Assembly: GCF_000756305.1 (NCBI RefSeq)
Contig: NZ_JRFE01000058.1
Location: 111,151 to 175,150 of the forward strand
DNA length: 64,000 nucleotides
Reading direction: 5' to 3'
Origin: Myxosarcina sp. GI1
Lineage (GTDB): Bacteria > Cyanobacteriota > Cyanobacteriia > Cyanobacteriales > Xenococcaceae
The position numbers were made by a program, and so were the translations under genes. How positions within the stretch are numbered: the stretch's first letter is position 1; each line of letters starts with the position of its first letter. Of the stretch, positions 52,339 to 60,947 are shown one piece after another. The notes beneath the pieces were generated by a model that saw only the letters and a program-made list of their open reading frames with translations, did no database searches and was not told where the DNA came from.

Positions 52339-55300
52339 GAGCAAAACCCCAGATCCTGGCTTGAAAGTCAGGGTTTATAATATCGCTCATCAAAATTTTG
52401 ACGGACATCAAGATTTAGGAAATTGTGTTTTATCTCAGTTAGTTCCCGATGCCCAAGATAAAATCGTTGCCGTCAAGGTCGATGATGACCTGCTACGGGC
52501 TACAGGCGATCGCGACTACAATCTCCAGGCTTATTTCTCTCAGCTAGATCGCCTCAACTTAGGCAACTGTACCGAAGTCCTCTTAGCCTCTGGTGGTACG
52601 GTATACATGAGCGAACCCGAAGTAGCAGCTCAGGTACGCGATCGCTTCTTCGCCTCTCAGCCCGACCACTGCTGTAGATACGGTTCTTTACTGGTATCGA
52701 GCTGTACCGAAGGTATTGCTAATTTAGATCGACCTATTACCGTTAAGATTGTCGATTTCGAGCATGAGAATGAGATGGAACGCAAGGTAGCCAAAGATCT
52801 GCGGGTGGGGGATTGTCACGGTAAGATTTCGCCTTGCCTGGCAAAGATCTTGGGAGGAAAAGAGAATACTCCTTTTCAATTTCGTCTGGCAAATTCTAGC
52901 CCCAATAGCCCTCTACCAGCCTTTATCGCTAAAGGGACGGTAGCTATAGACAGTAGACGCACCGAAAATCGAGGCTACGATTTAGTTCTCGATCGCAGTT
53001 CGATTAAAGGTTGGGCTAACAATACGGGACCGATGAAGGTCGCTCAGATAAATAACCAGTGGCGGTTGACCCCAAAGCCCAATCTCAACCAGCAGCAGCT
53101 TGCCGATCTCGAATATTTGCCGACTATCATACAAAACCAAGGAGTCCAGTATCAAATCGATCCCAGCGATCGCAGCTACATCCTTCAGCAGCCGAGCAAA
53201 CAAGCTTTAGACGTTCTGGCACACGCCTATGATTGGGGTCGCGATCGCCTTGCCTGTGGAGTATATCAAATGCCAGAAGTAGTGTTGGGAAATAACTCCA
53301 ATGCCGAGCTTCAAGATTATCGCAATTCTTGGCAGCTAACTCAGTGGTATTCTCCCCAGGCGATCGAGCAGGATATCGTTCCCGCTACCGTAGCCGAGGC
53401 TGAATATTTAAAGTCAATCCAAAATGATTATCAGCTTTTAGCTCAATACCTAGTTAAAAACCACGACCAAAAACAAAAGCTAAAAAACTTGGAAGAAGAA
53501 GAGGTTGAAGACAAAAACGAGTTCGGTCTGATTGAAGTTCTGCGTGCCGATACCAGAGGAGAATTAGCCAACCATCCCAAAATAGTTTCGTTTTGTCGCG
53601 ACCAGTTACGCAAACGCTGGTTGGAACTGGCAACCAAAGGAGCTAACACCTTAGAATCGGCGATGGCTCAACCAGCCGACATTAAACCAGGTACGGTAAT
53701 TGCCACGCATTTAATCAGTGGCACTGAAGTCATCGTCACCCGCTACCCTATTATTAACAAAGATAATATCCGTCGTTACGTTGTAGACAACGAGCAAATC
53801 TCCGAACTAATCGATACTAGAGGATGCGTTTTTATCAATCCCGACGATGCCATGAGATATCACCAGTGCGACTTTGATGGCGACCAGTTAGTTTGTACTC
53901 CCTGCGATCTGCTTCCTACCATTGCTGCCGAGACACGCACCGCACGAGTGCAGTTAGATGCGGAAGGTAACGACATCAACCGAGACTTTAATCCTGTAGT
54001 TAAGAAGCAGAAAAAAGCCTACCCTCAGTCCGATCTCAAACACATGGCACTAGCTGTCAGGTTAAATTCTATCGGTCGCATAGCCAACGCCATCGGTAGA
54101 GTTAATTGTTCTCAGCCTAATCCCGACGCTGACATTCAAGACCAGCAGTATTTTGTAAAATTCAAGCGAGAATTGATGGATGTTCTATTCGATTCGTTGC
54201 AAGTAGAGGTAGACAGTCCCAAATCATCGTCTCGCTACACAGATTACTATCCAGACTTAAATAGACGACTTAACAGTCAGGCTTTTGCTCTACCTTTTTT
54301 CGATTTCAAACAGGACGATCGGGTATTTAGCTCTGCCCCGATGCCAGTACCCGAAAATGGTTCGGTGGTAGATATCTTACCCCGTCACATCAACCAGATT
54401 TGGGAAAGCTGCGAGCTAAAAGAGATGCCCGTCAGTCAATACAAGCACCTGTTACAAAATCAGGATAGTAATTTAGATGACACTGCCAAAGCTGCGATCG
54501 CTCGATTGTCATCAAACATTCTCCAGCAATACAACGACAACGTAAAACTTATCGTTCGAGAGAAAGTTAGCGATTCTCAACAGATTAAAGAAAGATTTGC
54601 CAGAACTTACGCGGAAATCAAAGAACAAATCATGACGGCTCAACTAAGTAGTGTAGCCAAAGATGAACTGGCTGCTACTCTCTGGCAAAAACAACACAAC
54701 AATAGTTCGGAAACTTCTTGCCGTCGTAAGTGTATCAATATTTGTCGTCACTTCGATCCGAGTATCTACACCTATCAAAAGGAAAAACACCAATACAGAC
54801 GCGATCTAATTAAAGACCAGCCTGCCTATATCGTCGAAGCTCCCTTTGAATCTAGTCTCTTTGCCAGCCAGGGCAGAAAAGACTGTGCCGTCTACATCAA
54901 GGAAATGTTGGATGCTCAAAGTCAAGACTTCGAGGCTACGGTTCATCCCAGTAAACCTTGTGTAGTGTTTGCCATTAAAAATATAGCTCCCCATGTCAAG
55001 CAGTTATTCGAGCCTTTTCACGATCCCCAGACTGCTCGCCACCACGATCTTATCGATCTCAAACAAGCTAGACAGAGTCTATTTAATAGCGATCGCCAGC
55101 TGTACAACAAACTGTTCACCTTCACTTCAGGCACTAAGAAATACAACCCATTAAGTATCGTTGCCCCCAGACACATGAACTGGTTGATGGGTCAGACAAG
55201 CCGTAAAGCTTCTCTAGTCTTTTCCGTACTGCCAGAAAGAGTCTCTCAGGCTTTGGGACGGGAGATAAGCCAGGTTCAATTACTGGGTAAGGATAAAAAT

Positions 55301-55777
55301 GCCTACGCCCAACACGACTTTAACTCTGCCTATTACCAGGGTCGCCAACTTAACTTTTTCGTTTCGACCTTTAACGACCCCAACTCAGACCGTCATGGAG
55401 ATCCGATGGTTTATATGCAGAACCCTGGAGACGGCAACTACTATTCTTTGGGAATGTTCGCCCAAGATTCTAATAAACTTCCTGTCTCGGCTAACTTCAA
55501 AGCTCAGGCAACCTCCGATGGTAAAACTGTAGAACTCTCGATCGAGCCTGGTTCGATTATCGTTCCCCATAAAGAACTACCAAAAAGTCCGAAAAAGTTA
55601 CGCAGTAAAGCTCGTCGCCGAGAAGTAGCAACCACTCAAAGGAGCAACCAAGATCGCATAAGTTCAATTCTTAATAAACGCCGAGAATACCGCAAAAGCT
55701 TGCCAAAACAGCAAAGGCAGATTCAAAGCGATCGCCCTGACGATCCCCAACCAGATCGCAATCAGCTAGAGATTTAA
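52337..55777 (+). CDS. single-chain RNA-polymerase-like protein (YonO/QDE-1-type double-psi barrels)
   Basis: 1146 residues. The catalytic loop of the second barrel is RYHQCDFDGDQLVCTP, with D512, D514 and D516, equal to the metal-binding DxDGD of RNA polymerase beta' subunits (NADFDGDQM) and eukaryotic RdRPs. It is preceded by GTEVIVTRYPIINKDNIRR, the stretch where RdRP/YonO proteins have 'vxvxRxPxxhxxDix', and by GCVFINPDDAM. Near residue 155-225 is the other barrel: VGDCHGKISPCLAKIL, PFQFRLANS, FIAKGTVAID (K199 matches the conserved beta-type lysine) and YDLVLDRSSIKGW. Both barrels in one polypeptide define the single-subunit class. A basic tail (KLRSKARRREV) may hold nucleic acid. Template (DNA or RNA) cannot be told. 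An upstream AAGAGA supports the start. Confidence 0.8.
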   Translation: MSKTPDPGLKVRVYNIAHQNFDGHQDLGNCVLSQLVPDAQDKIVAVKVDDDLLRATGDRDYNLQAYFSQLDRLNLGNCTEVLLASGGTVYMSEPEVAAQVRDRFFASQPDHCCRYGSLLVSSCTEGIANLDRPITVKIVDFEHENEMERKVAKDLRVGDCHGKISPCLAKILGGKENTPFQFRLANSSPNSPLPAFIAKGTVAIDSRRTENRGYDLVLDRSSIKGWANNTGPMKVAQINNQWRLTPKPNLNQQQLADLEYLPTIIQNQGVQYQIDPSDRSYILQQPSKQALDVLAHAYDWGRDRLACGVYQMPEVVLGNNSNAELQDYRNSWQLTQWYSPQAIEQDIVPATVAEAEYLKSIQNDYQLLAQYLVKNHDQKQKLKNLEEEEVEDKNEFGLIEVLRADTRGELANHPKIVSFCRDQLRKRWLELATKGANTLESAMAQPADIKPGTVIATHLISGTEVIVTRYPIINKDNIRRYVVDNEQISELIDTRGCVFINPDDAMRYHQCDFDGDQLVCTPCDLLPTIAAETRTARVQLDAEGNDINRDFNPVVKKQKKAYPQSDLKHMALAVRLNSIGRIANAIGRVNCSQPNPDADIQDQQYFVKFKRELMDVLFDSLQVEVDSPKSSSRYTDYYPDLNRRLNSQAFALPFFDFKQDDRVFSSAPMPVPENGSVVDILPRHINQIWESCELKEMPVSQYKHLLQNQDSNLDDTAKAAIARLSSNILQQYNDNVKLIVREKVSDSQQIKERFARTYAEIKEQIMTAQLSSVAKDELAATLWQKQHNNSSETSCRRKCINICRHFDPSIYTYQKEKHQYRRDLIKDQPAYIVEAPFESSLFASQGRKDCAVYIKEMLDAQSQDFEATVHPSKPCVVFAIKNIAPHVKQLFEPFHDPQTARHHDLIDLKQARQSLFNSDRQLYNKLFTFTSGTKKYNPLSIVAPRHMNWLMGQTSRKASLVFSVLPERVSQALGREISQVQLLGKDKNAYAQHDFNSAYYQGRQLNFFVSTFNDPNSDRHGDPMVYMQNPGDGNYYSLGMFAQDSNKLPVSANFKAQATSDGKTVELSIEPGSIIVPHKELPKSPKKLRSKARRREVATTQRSNQDRISSILNKRREYRKSLPKQQRQIQSDRPDDPQPDRNQLEI

Positions 55778-55810
55778 ATAATTTAACAACCTCAAACAAT
55801 TAACAACATC

Positions 55811-57796
55811 ATGGTTTACAGCAAAAGAAAAAATAATCGCATTCAAGACCCGAACCAAATTAATTACGTCAAAAGTATTTTAGAAGCTTCGGTGCAGCAG
55901 TGTCAGCAGGGGGGGATGTACGCCCCAGAAATATATATTGCTACAGCTCAAAGAATAGCTGATACCTACTCTCTTCAGGACAGTAACTATCCCCGCGTTA
56001 CTTTTAACGCCAAAGAGCAACAGCTTAAGGGTCAACAAAACTCCGTTCCCGAACTCACCGCCAGCATTGGCGATCGCACCAGCACCAGTTATTTTCTCAT
56101 CAAAGACTCTCTACCCCAGGGAACGAAAGCCAGTCCAGAACAGCTAACTCATCTGCGTCCCGATGTAGTCTCGGCTCGTATTGCTACCAATCTCGGTATC
56201 GTTCAATCCCCACTTACAACTTCTGCAACCATACCATCGATAAATTCGGGAGTACCCAGTACTGCACCAGTCCAAACTAGAACTGTGCCTTCTCAAGCTA
56301 TGCCTGGAGCAATACCGACTTCTCACGCACCAACTATGTCTAAAGCTCAGGCGATGGCTCAAACTATTGCCCCAGAAACTCCTCAACCTAAAAACCCTAC
56401 TCCTATCAATTCAGCAGTGGCTGGTCTTGCTGCCTTGGCTACACCTTCTCAGGCAAATACTCAGAATCCTCCTACTTTTATCGAAGAGAATAACTTTGCA
56501 CTCAATAATAGTAGTAATGCACCTATAGCCGAGCGAATTCCCAATGCTAACGTAACTGCTCCTTCTATATCGCCCGTTCCTCAACAGCGCGATTATTCAA
56601 GCGGACTCAGGTTCCGCGAATCTCGCGCTCAGCCCAATCCCATCCACAACCCTCTAATAGCGAAGGCAATAAAAGCTAACAATCCAAACTTACAAACTGC
56701 GGGCAACCTCAATCAAAATATTGGCAAGGCTCTCAAAGATATGGCTAAAGGAGAAGTCAATCCCATACAGCTTTATGGCGATACTTTAAATATCATTGGC
56801 AGCTTCATCAACGGTATTCCCGCAGGAATTCAGGAAGCTCGGTTAAAAAGTATTGCTCGACAGATGAAGCTGATTGAAGAAAAAAAAATGGCGATCGATC
56901 TCAAAATGGATCGAGTAGGAGATGATTTTATAGCTTCAGAGCCTAAACTACCCTTAGCTAATACAGATGTTTTTAATACATCAGTTCCCAAGCCCGAAAC
57001 CAAGTTTAAAAATACTGTTCCTGCTTCTATTAGTCCTACCACACCAGCACCATCCAAATCAGAACCCGCAGATACGGCGATCGATAAACTTCTAAAATCT
57101 AACGCATCCCTCGATGAAAAGCTCGATGCGATCGAAAAAACCCTCGACAAGATGTTGGAAGAATTAATTAAGATCGAAAAAAATCTCGAAACAATTCAAG
57201 CATCCCTCGAATCTAATTCTCCCGAACAAACAGACCTATCATCTACCCTAACACCTCAGCCTAGTCCAGAAGATATGGTTATAGAAACCGAGGCTAAGAC
57301 TGAAGTAGAAGTGGTAGCCAACGATTATATGGCAGAAGTACCTGTTAGGACTGAAATAGAGACAGACATTATTGCCGAGGCGAGAACCGAAACTGAAGCT
57401 GCCGAAGAAGTCGAAGTACCAGAAACAACGGTCGATTCAGCACCAGATTATGACATAGATAGAGAAATGGTCGATCTAATCTCCAGTTACGAAGGAGATC
57501 TAGACCAACTCAACCATCGCCTAAAAGTCCATAAGCTGCAAATTAATTTGTCAGAAGACAGACAACGGCTATCAGTTTCTGAGATAGGCAATGGCGTGGC
57601 TTTTTCAGTGTTTGAAGCTCAGGCAGATAGCGAGGGCTGGAAAGTATCGAGTGAGATAAATGATTCTGCCAAACTGGACATCTTAGAACGTTTTGTAGAA
57701 GCAGAAGAAGCGGTTCTATCCAACGTTACAAACCATCCAGAACAATTACCAGAGCCAGAAAAATCAAATAAAGAAGAACCTTCTCTGTTTCTGTAA
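55811..57796 (+). CDS. long coiled-coil/low-complexity protein downstream of RNAP-like gene
   Basis: 661 residues, 33 bp after the RNAP-like gene on the same strand, so probably one operon. The first ~70 residues are a compact basic domain (MVYSKRKNNRIQDPNQINYVKSILEASVQQC and on). A Pro/Ser/Thr/Gln-rich region follows to about residue 265. A helical part with IQEARLKSIARQMKLIEEKKMAIDLKMDRV and a coiled coil LDEKLDAIEKTLDKMLEELIKIEKNLETIQ lie in the second half, then acidic repeats (ETEAKTEVEVVAND) and a folded ~90-residue end. No family recognised. It may be a structural or accessory partner of the polymerase. Confidence 0.6.
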   Translation: MVYSKRKNNRIQDPNQINYVKSILEASVQQCQQGGMYAPEIYIATAQRIADTYSLQDSNYPRVTFNAKEQQLKGQQNSVPELTASIGDRTSTSYFLIKDSLPQGTKASPEQLTHLRPDVVSARIATNLGIVQSPLTTSATIPSINSGVPSTAPVQTRTVPSQAMPGAIPTSHAPTMSKAQAMAQTIAPETPQPKNPTPINSAVAGLAALATPSQANTQNPPTFIEENNFALNNSSNAPIAERIPNANVTAPSISPVPQQRDYSSGLRFRESRAQPNPIHNPLIAKAIKANNPNLQTAGNLNQNIGKALKDMAKGEVNPIQLYGDTLNIIGSFINGIPAGIQEARLKSIARQMKLIEEKKMAIDLKMDRVGDDFIASEPKLPLANTDVFNTSVPKPETKFKNTVPASISPTTPAPSKSEPADTAIDKLLKSNASLDEKLDAIEKTLDKMLEELIKIEKNLETIQASLESNSPEQTDLSSTLTPQPSPEDMVIETEAKTEVEVVANDYMAEVPVRTEIETDIIAEARTETEAAEEVEVPETTVDSAPDYDIDREMVDLISSYEGDLDQLNHRLKVHKLQINLSEDRQRLSVSEIGNGVAFSVFEAQADSEGWKVSSEINDSAKLDILERFVEAEEAVLSNVTNHPEQLPEPEKSNKEEPSLFL

Positions 57797-57863
57797 ATAA
57801 AACCAGTTAATGTCCTCTCGTTGTTACTTTAAGCATATTTAAGTGTAAATGAAAGCATCTGCC

Positions 57864-57883
57864 TGTAGCTCAAGCAAGCTACA
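57864..57883. terminator. hairpin after the RNAP operon
   Basis: TGTAGCT and AGCTACA, perfect 7-bp stem with a six-base loop, 68 bp after the 57796 stop. There is no T run, so it may be a processing hairpin or a weak terminator. Confidence 0.4.
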
Positions 57884-58052
57884 ATTCCACCATTTATTCA
57901 ATAGTTCAAAACCATTTAGAGAAGCATAGGTTATCGCAAAATTACCATTGGTTGTTTTTAATTTTTAAGCTCCAGAAATATTGTTTCTACATAAAAAATA
58001 ATCAATTCGGGTAGTTAGCAACAAAAATTCGGCATTAGTAAATGCCTGCATT

Positions 58053-59117
58053 TCACAGCTTATTGGCTAAATCTTCGATAACCTTCTTACAAAGTTCTCC
58101 CTGCTCTTTGCTGACTTGAATTTTTTGCCCATATACTTCATATACTCTTTGATCTGCAATTTCATTTAAAGGTAATCCTTGATTTGCAGCTACAACTCCC
58201 GCACTGTTAAAATCTCTCAATTCAAATACATATTTTGTCTGAAAGTCATCAAAAAGCAGAGGAGTAGTTCCATTAGAATAGTTACTAAATCTAGCAGGGT
58301 CTTTTTCGTATTCTCTATACATTGCATTTGCTGTTGCCTCAGATAAAGCTTTGAATGCATGTGCTGCTCCTACTCTCTGAGTAAATCGATTTCCAAGAAG
58401 AAGATGTATTATCGGTCTTCTCATATTATTTTTGTTCAATCTAGCTGAAAAAGTATAGTTACCGTATACTGGGTGAATTTGTCCTGATCCATAGATAAGA
58501 TTGAACAAGGCTGATATTGCTACCCTGGAGGAATCATCAGCATTGATAGGTATAATCAACCTTTCCCCTGATATGATTGCTATTTGCGTATAGATTGAAA
58601 AACTAGGATTTGTATCAATGAAATAAATAGTTTCTCTATCTTCATTTATGGGATTGTCTGTAACTCTTTTAATAATTGAATGAACTTGTTCCCAAGGTTT
58701 ATCAGCTTGAGACAAAGGTGTAGCATTAGCTCTACCTGCAAGTAATGGCGCAATAAGCTCTAAATTTCCATCTCCACATAAAAGAAAAAGATTGCCTGGA
58801 AGATGCTCATTATTGTCATTGACTTTTACTAAGAATTCGCTCAAGTTTTGTGTTGAATAATTATTGAGAATAGAATCCGTCATGTACCCAACAACACTTT
58901 TGGGAGTTCCTTCAGAGATTAATTGTTCTACTTTTTCCTCTCCCATATTCCCCCCACCTAGAAGCATCATTGAAACATTGGCTTGAGGACACATATCAAC
59001 AACCACAACATCCTTATTCGGATTTTTTGCCGCATAGACACTGGCAAGATGGAAGCATATAGTACTCTTTCCTACTCCGCCTTTGTTGTTCCAAATAACA
59101 TAACTTTTAGATTTCAT
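58053..59117 (-). CDS. ParA/MinD-like ATPase (divergent)
   Basis: 354 residues from ATG 59117, preceded by AGGAGA six bases upstream; a longer start is unlikely. The N-terminal NNKGGVGKST (K12-T19, Walker A) and DVVVVDMCPQANVS (Walker A'-like) are clear; the Walker B segment is TIYFIDTNPSFSIYTQI. The C-terminal ~120 residues are extra and acidic. Long ParA-type proteins of this kind occur alone on cyanobacterial replicons. No ParB gene is next to it. It could serve partition, conjugation or another positioning task. Confidence 0.8.
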   Translation of the reverse strand: MKSKSYVIWNNKGGVGKSTICFHLASVYAAKNPNKDVVVVDMCPQANVSMMLLGGGNMGEEKVEQLISEGTPKSVVGYMTDSILNNYSTQNLSEFLVKVNDNNEHLPGNLFLLCGDGNLELIAPLLAGRANATPLSQADKPWEQVHSIIKRVTDNPINEDRETIYFIDTNPSFSIYTQIAIISGERLIIPINADDSSRVAISALFNLIYGSGQIHPVYGNYTFSARLNKNNMRRPIIHLLLGNRFTQRVGAAHAFKALSEATANAMYREYEKDPARFSNYSNGTTPLLFDDFQTKYVFELRDFNSAGVVAANQGLPLNEIADQRVYEVYGQKIQVSKEQGELCKKVIEDLANKL

Positions 59118-59357
59118 TCCATCTCCTGATAACAATTGCTACCCCCTAGCTTTCCCCAAACAAAGTCTGAAATATCCTTGTTCAATAGAAATCGCTTAGT
59201 TATGAAAGCAAAAAATGACCTTTTGAGTGTTCTATATTAGACTGTATGCACCGACTGGCAAAGATAAACAAAAATACCTCGCCTCTAAATAAGATAAGAG
59301 ATAGCTCAAAGCTGAAATAAATTCTAATCTGGATACACTAGATAAAATGCTCAAATA

Positions 59358-59702
59358 ATGACGAAGGAAGAGGTTTGGCGGAATGTCAGTCAAATTGTTG
59401 CTGAGTATCCACTACTAGAGTGCGATCGCTGCGCTATTTCGGTGATGAACTGGCTGAGGGATAATGAGATAGAGGGAAAAATTCTGAGGTTAAGAACTAA
59501 AAGACGAAGTGAGGTTTTTATTATTAGCGATCGCTATGGAAGCAGTGAATCTATCACAGAAAATGGTATTCATTATGGTGTAGAGGTTTTTGGCAAGGTA
59601 TTTGATAATCTTTCTACAGAAGGCTTATCGAGACAGGATTGGTTAAATGATTTTCACTCCCGTAGCAATAAGTTCATCATCGATGAATTAACGTCTTTGT
59701 AA
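59358..59702 (+). CDS. papain-fold toxin domain protein (Tox-PL-2-like)
   Basis: 114 residues, all domain. The cysteine motif is LECDRCAISVMNWLRDNEIEGKILRL (C22, C25 with the catalytic one probably C25), the histidine is in ENGIHYGVEVFGKV (H72), and the third residue is D83 in KVFDN. This is the C-H-D order of papain-fold toxins found at the tips of polymorphic toxins. Here it stands alone with no secretion or RHS region. It is followed 19 bp later by a probable immunity gene. It may be a detached toxin module or a cytosolic protease/deamidase-like enzyme. Confidence 0.6.
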   Translation: MTKEEVWRNVSQIVAEYPLLECDRCAISVMNWLRDNEIEGKILRLRTKRRSEVFIISDRYGSSESITENGIHYGVEVFGKVFDNLSTEGLSRQDWLNDFHSRSNKFIIDELTSL

Positions 59703-59721
59703 GTTATTAGAAAGTAGTTGT

Positions 59722-60066
59722 ATGAGCGATTTATTTGAAGTTTTAGAAAAAATTGAAAAATCTCCAGGGATGTATATTGGTCGTCCTTCAGTCAGCGACT
59801 TGTTTATGTTTATTGTCGGTTATGAATTTGCTCGTAGTGAAATGGATATCGAGCTGACTGAAGCTGAGAACAAGTTCTATGAAGAGTTTCAGCCTTGGTT
59901 ACAGGAAAAACTAGAAGTAAAATCGGTTACTTCCTGGGCAAAGTTAATTATGCTTTCTTGTCACGATGAAAAAATAGGCTTTGAATCTTTTTATCGTTTA
60001 TTAGCTGAGTTTAAACAAGATATTGGTTTAGCTGGAACAGAGACAGATCTAAAAGTAAAAGTGTAG
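59722..60066 (+). CDS. probable immunity protein for the papain-fold toxin
   Basis: 114 residues, 19 bp after the toxin-like gene. The start KIEKSPGMYIGRPSVSDLFMFIVGYEFARSEM fits a family of small cytosolic proteins beginning with 'PxMYIGxxSxxxLxxFxxGY' that I know from immunity contexts. The rest is helical and acidic. Immunity is inferred from neighbourhood and this motif. A hairpin with a short T run follows (60094-60112). Confidence 0.55.
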   Translation: MSDLFEVLEKIEKSPGMYIGRPSVSDLFMFIVGYEFARSEMDIELTEAENKFYEEFQPWLQEKLEVKSVTSWAKLIMLSCHDEKIGFESFYRLLAEFKQDIGLAGTETDLKVKV

Positions 60067-60093
60067 CGACAATAAAACTACTGTCATATCCCC

Positions 60094-60112
60094 TCGTACT
60101 AAGGTACGATTT
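60094..60112 (+). terminator. short hairpin terminator
   Basis: TCGTAC-TAAG-GTACGA, perfect 6-bp stem with a stable tetraloop, then four T (60110-60113). It ends the toxin/immunity unit 28 bp after the stop. Confidence 0.5.
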
Positions 60113-60250
60113 TGCCGAACAAAAGTTGCGATCGCTATATACCAAATAACGATTGAAGACAAGTCAAATCTTAGGGCTACTAAGGTTGGCTCGTCGTTAT
60201 TTTAGGTACATAAGAAATACACAAACAACTAAACTACAATTTTTAAGCAA

Positions 60251-60835
60251 ATGACTATTTCATTCCAAACCCAAACCTCAAGAACTAAAAAACCATACTC
60301 CAAGCAATTCCTGTCTAGTTTCCGCATCGAAGAGAAAGACTTAATCTTTGTAGTTGGCGGTATCGGCATGGCTATTTATCTTGCAGTTACAGACCTGGCT
60401 TTACTAGTTACTATTCTGGCAAGCTTTGCCGTAGCAGGAAGCCTATACTTTATCTCCGCCTGTCTGCCTCTGGTTTCTAAAAAACTCAATTTCAGAATCT
60501 CTATCTGGCATCTACTTACAGTCGTCTGTGGTTTAACCTTAGCCTTTAGTGCTTGGCAACCATCTCACGCTCTATTCCTAACTGGATTGGAAGAGGCTAT
60601 TGACGGACTGGTAGCTAGTGGCGGTGTTGGAAGTATCAGTACTGCCCAAATTGACACATTATTTACGTTTATTCGGATTGCTTTAATTCTGGTCGGACTT
60701 GGCGGTGGTTTCGCAGCTTGGCAACAACAGCAGCAGGGACAAAGTATGACCCCCATCATTATGTTTGTCGGCGGTCTATTCGGTATTGTTCTGGCGATCG
60801 ACATTATGACTGCGGTAATTGCTACAGGCACGTAG
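60251..60835 (+). CDS. VirB2/TrbC-like pilin subunit
   Basis: 194 residues, long for a pilin because of an N-terminal region with its own two or three membrane helices (DLIFVVGGIGMAIYLAV, LLVTILASFAVAGSLYF). The C-terminal ~90 residues fit the family: a signal-like helix ISIWHLLTVVCGLTLAFSAW, a likely cleavage after QPSHA, then a two-helix mature pilin (IRIALILVGLGGGFAAW, IIMFVGGLFGIVLAIDIM). It lies 113 bp upstream of virB4, as in type IV secretion operons. It could form the transfer pilus. The N-terminal extension is unusual. Confidence 0.65.
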   Translation: MTISFQTQTSRTKKPYSKQFLSSFRIEEKDLIFVVGGIGMAIYLAVTDLALLVTILASFAVAGSLYFISACLPLVSKKLNFRISIWHLLTVVCGLTLAFSAWQPSHALFLTGLEEAIDGLVASGGVGSISTAQIDTLFTFIRIALILVGLGGGFAAWQQQQQGQSMTPIIMFVGGLFGIVLAIDIMTAVIATGT

Positions 60836-60947
60836 AGTCTGGTTTCTATTTCTTGGTGCGCTTTTGAATTGAGTACAACCCGAAAGGCTAATCGCTAAAA
60901 ACTATTTAATCCCCAACGTATTCTAAAAATTAAACTACCGCAAAGTT

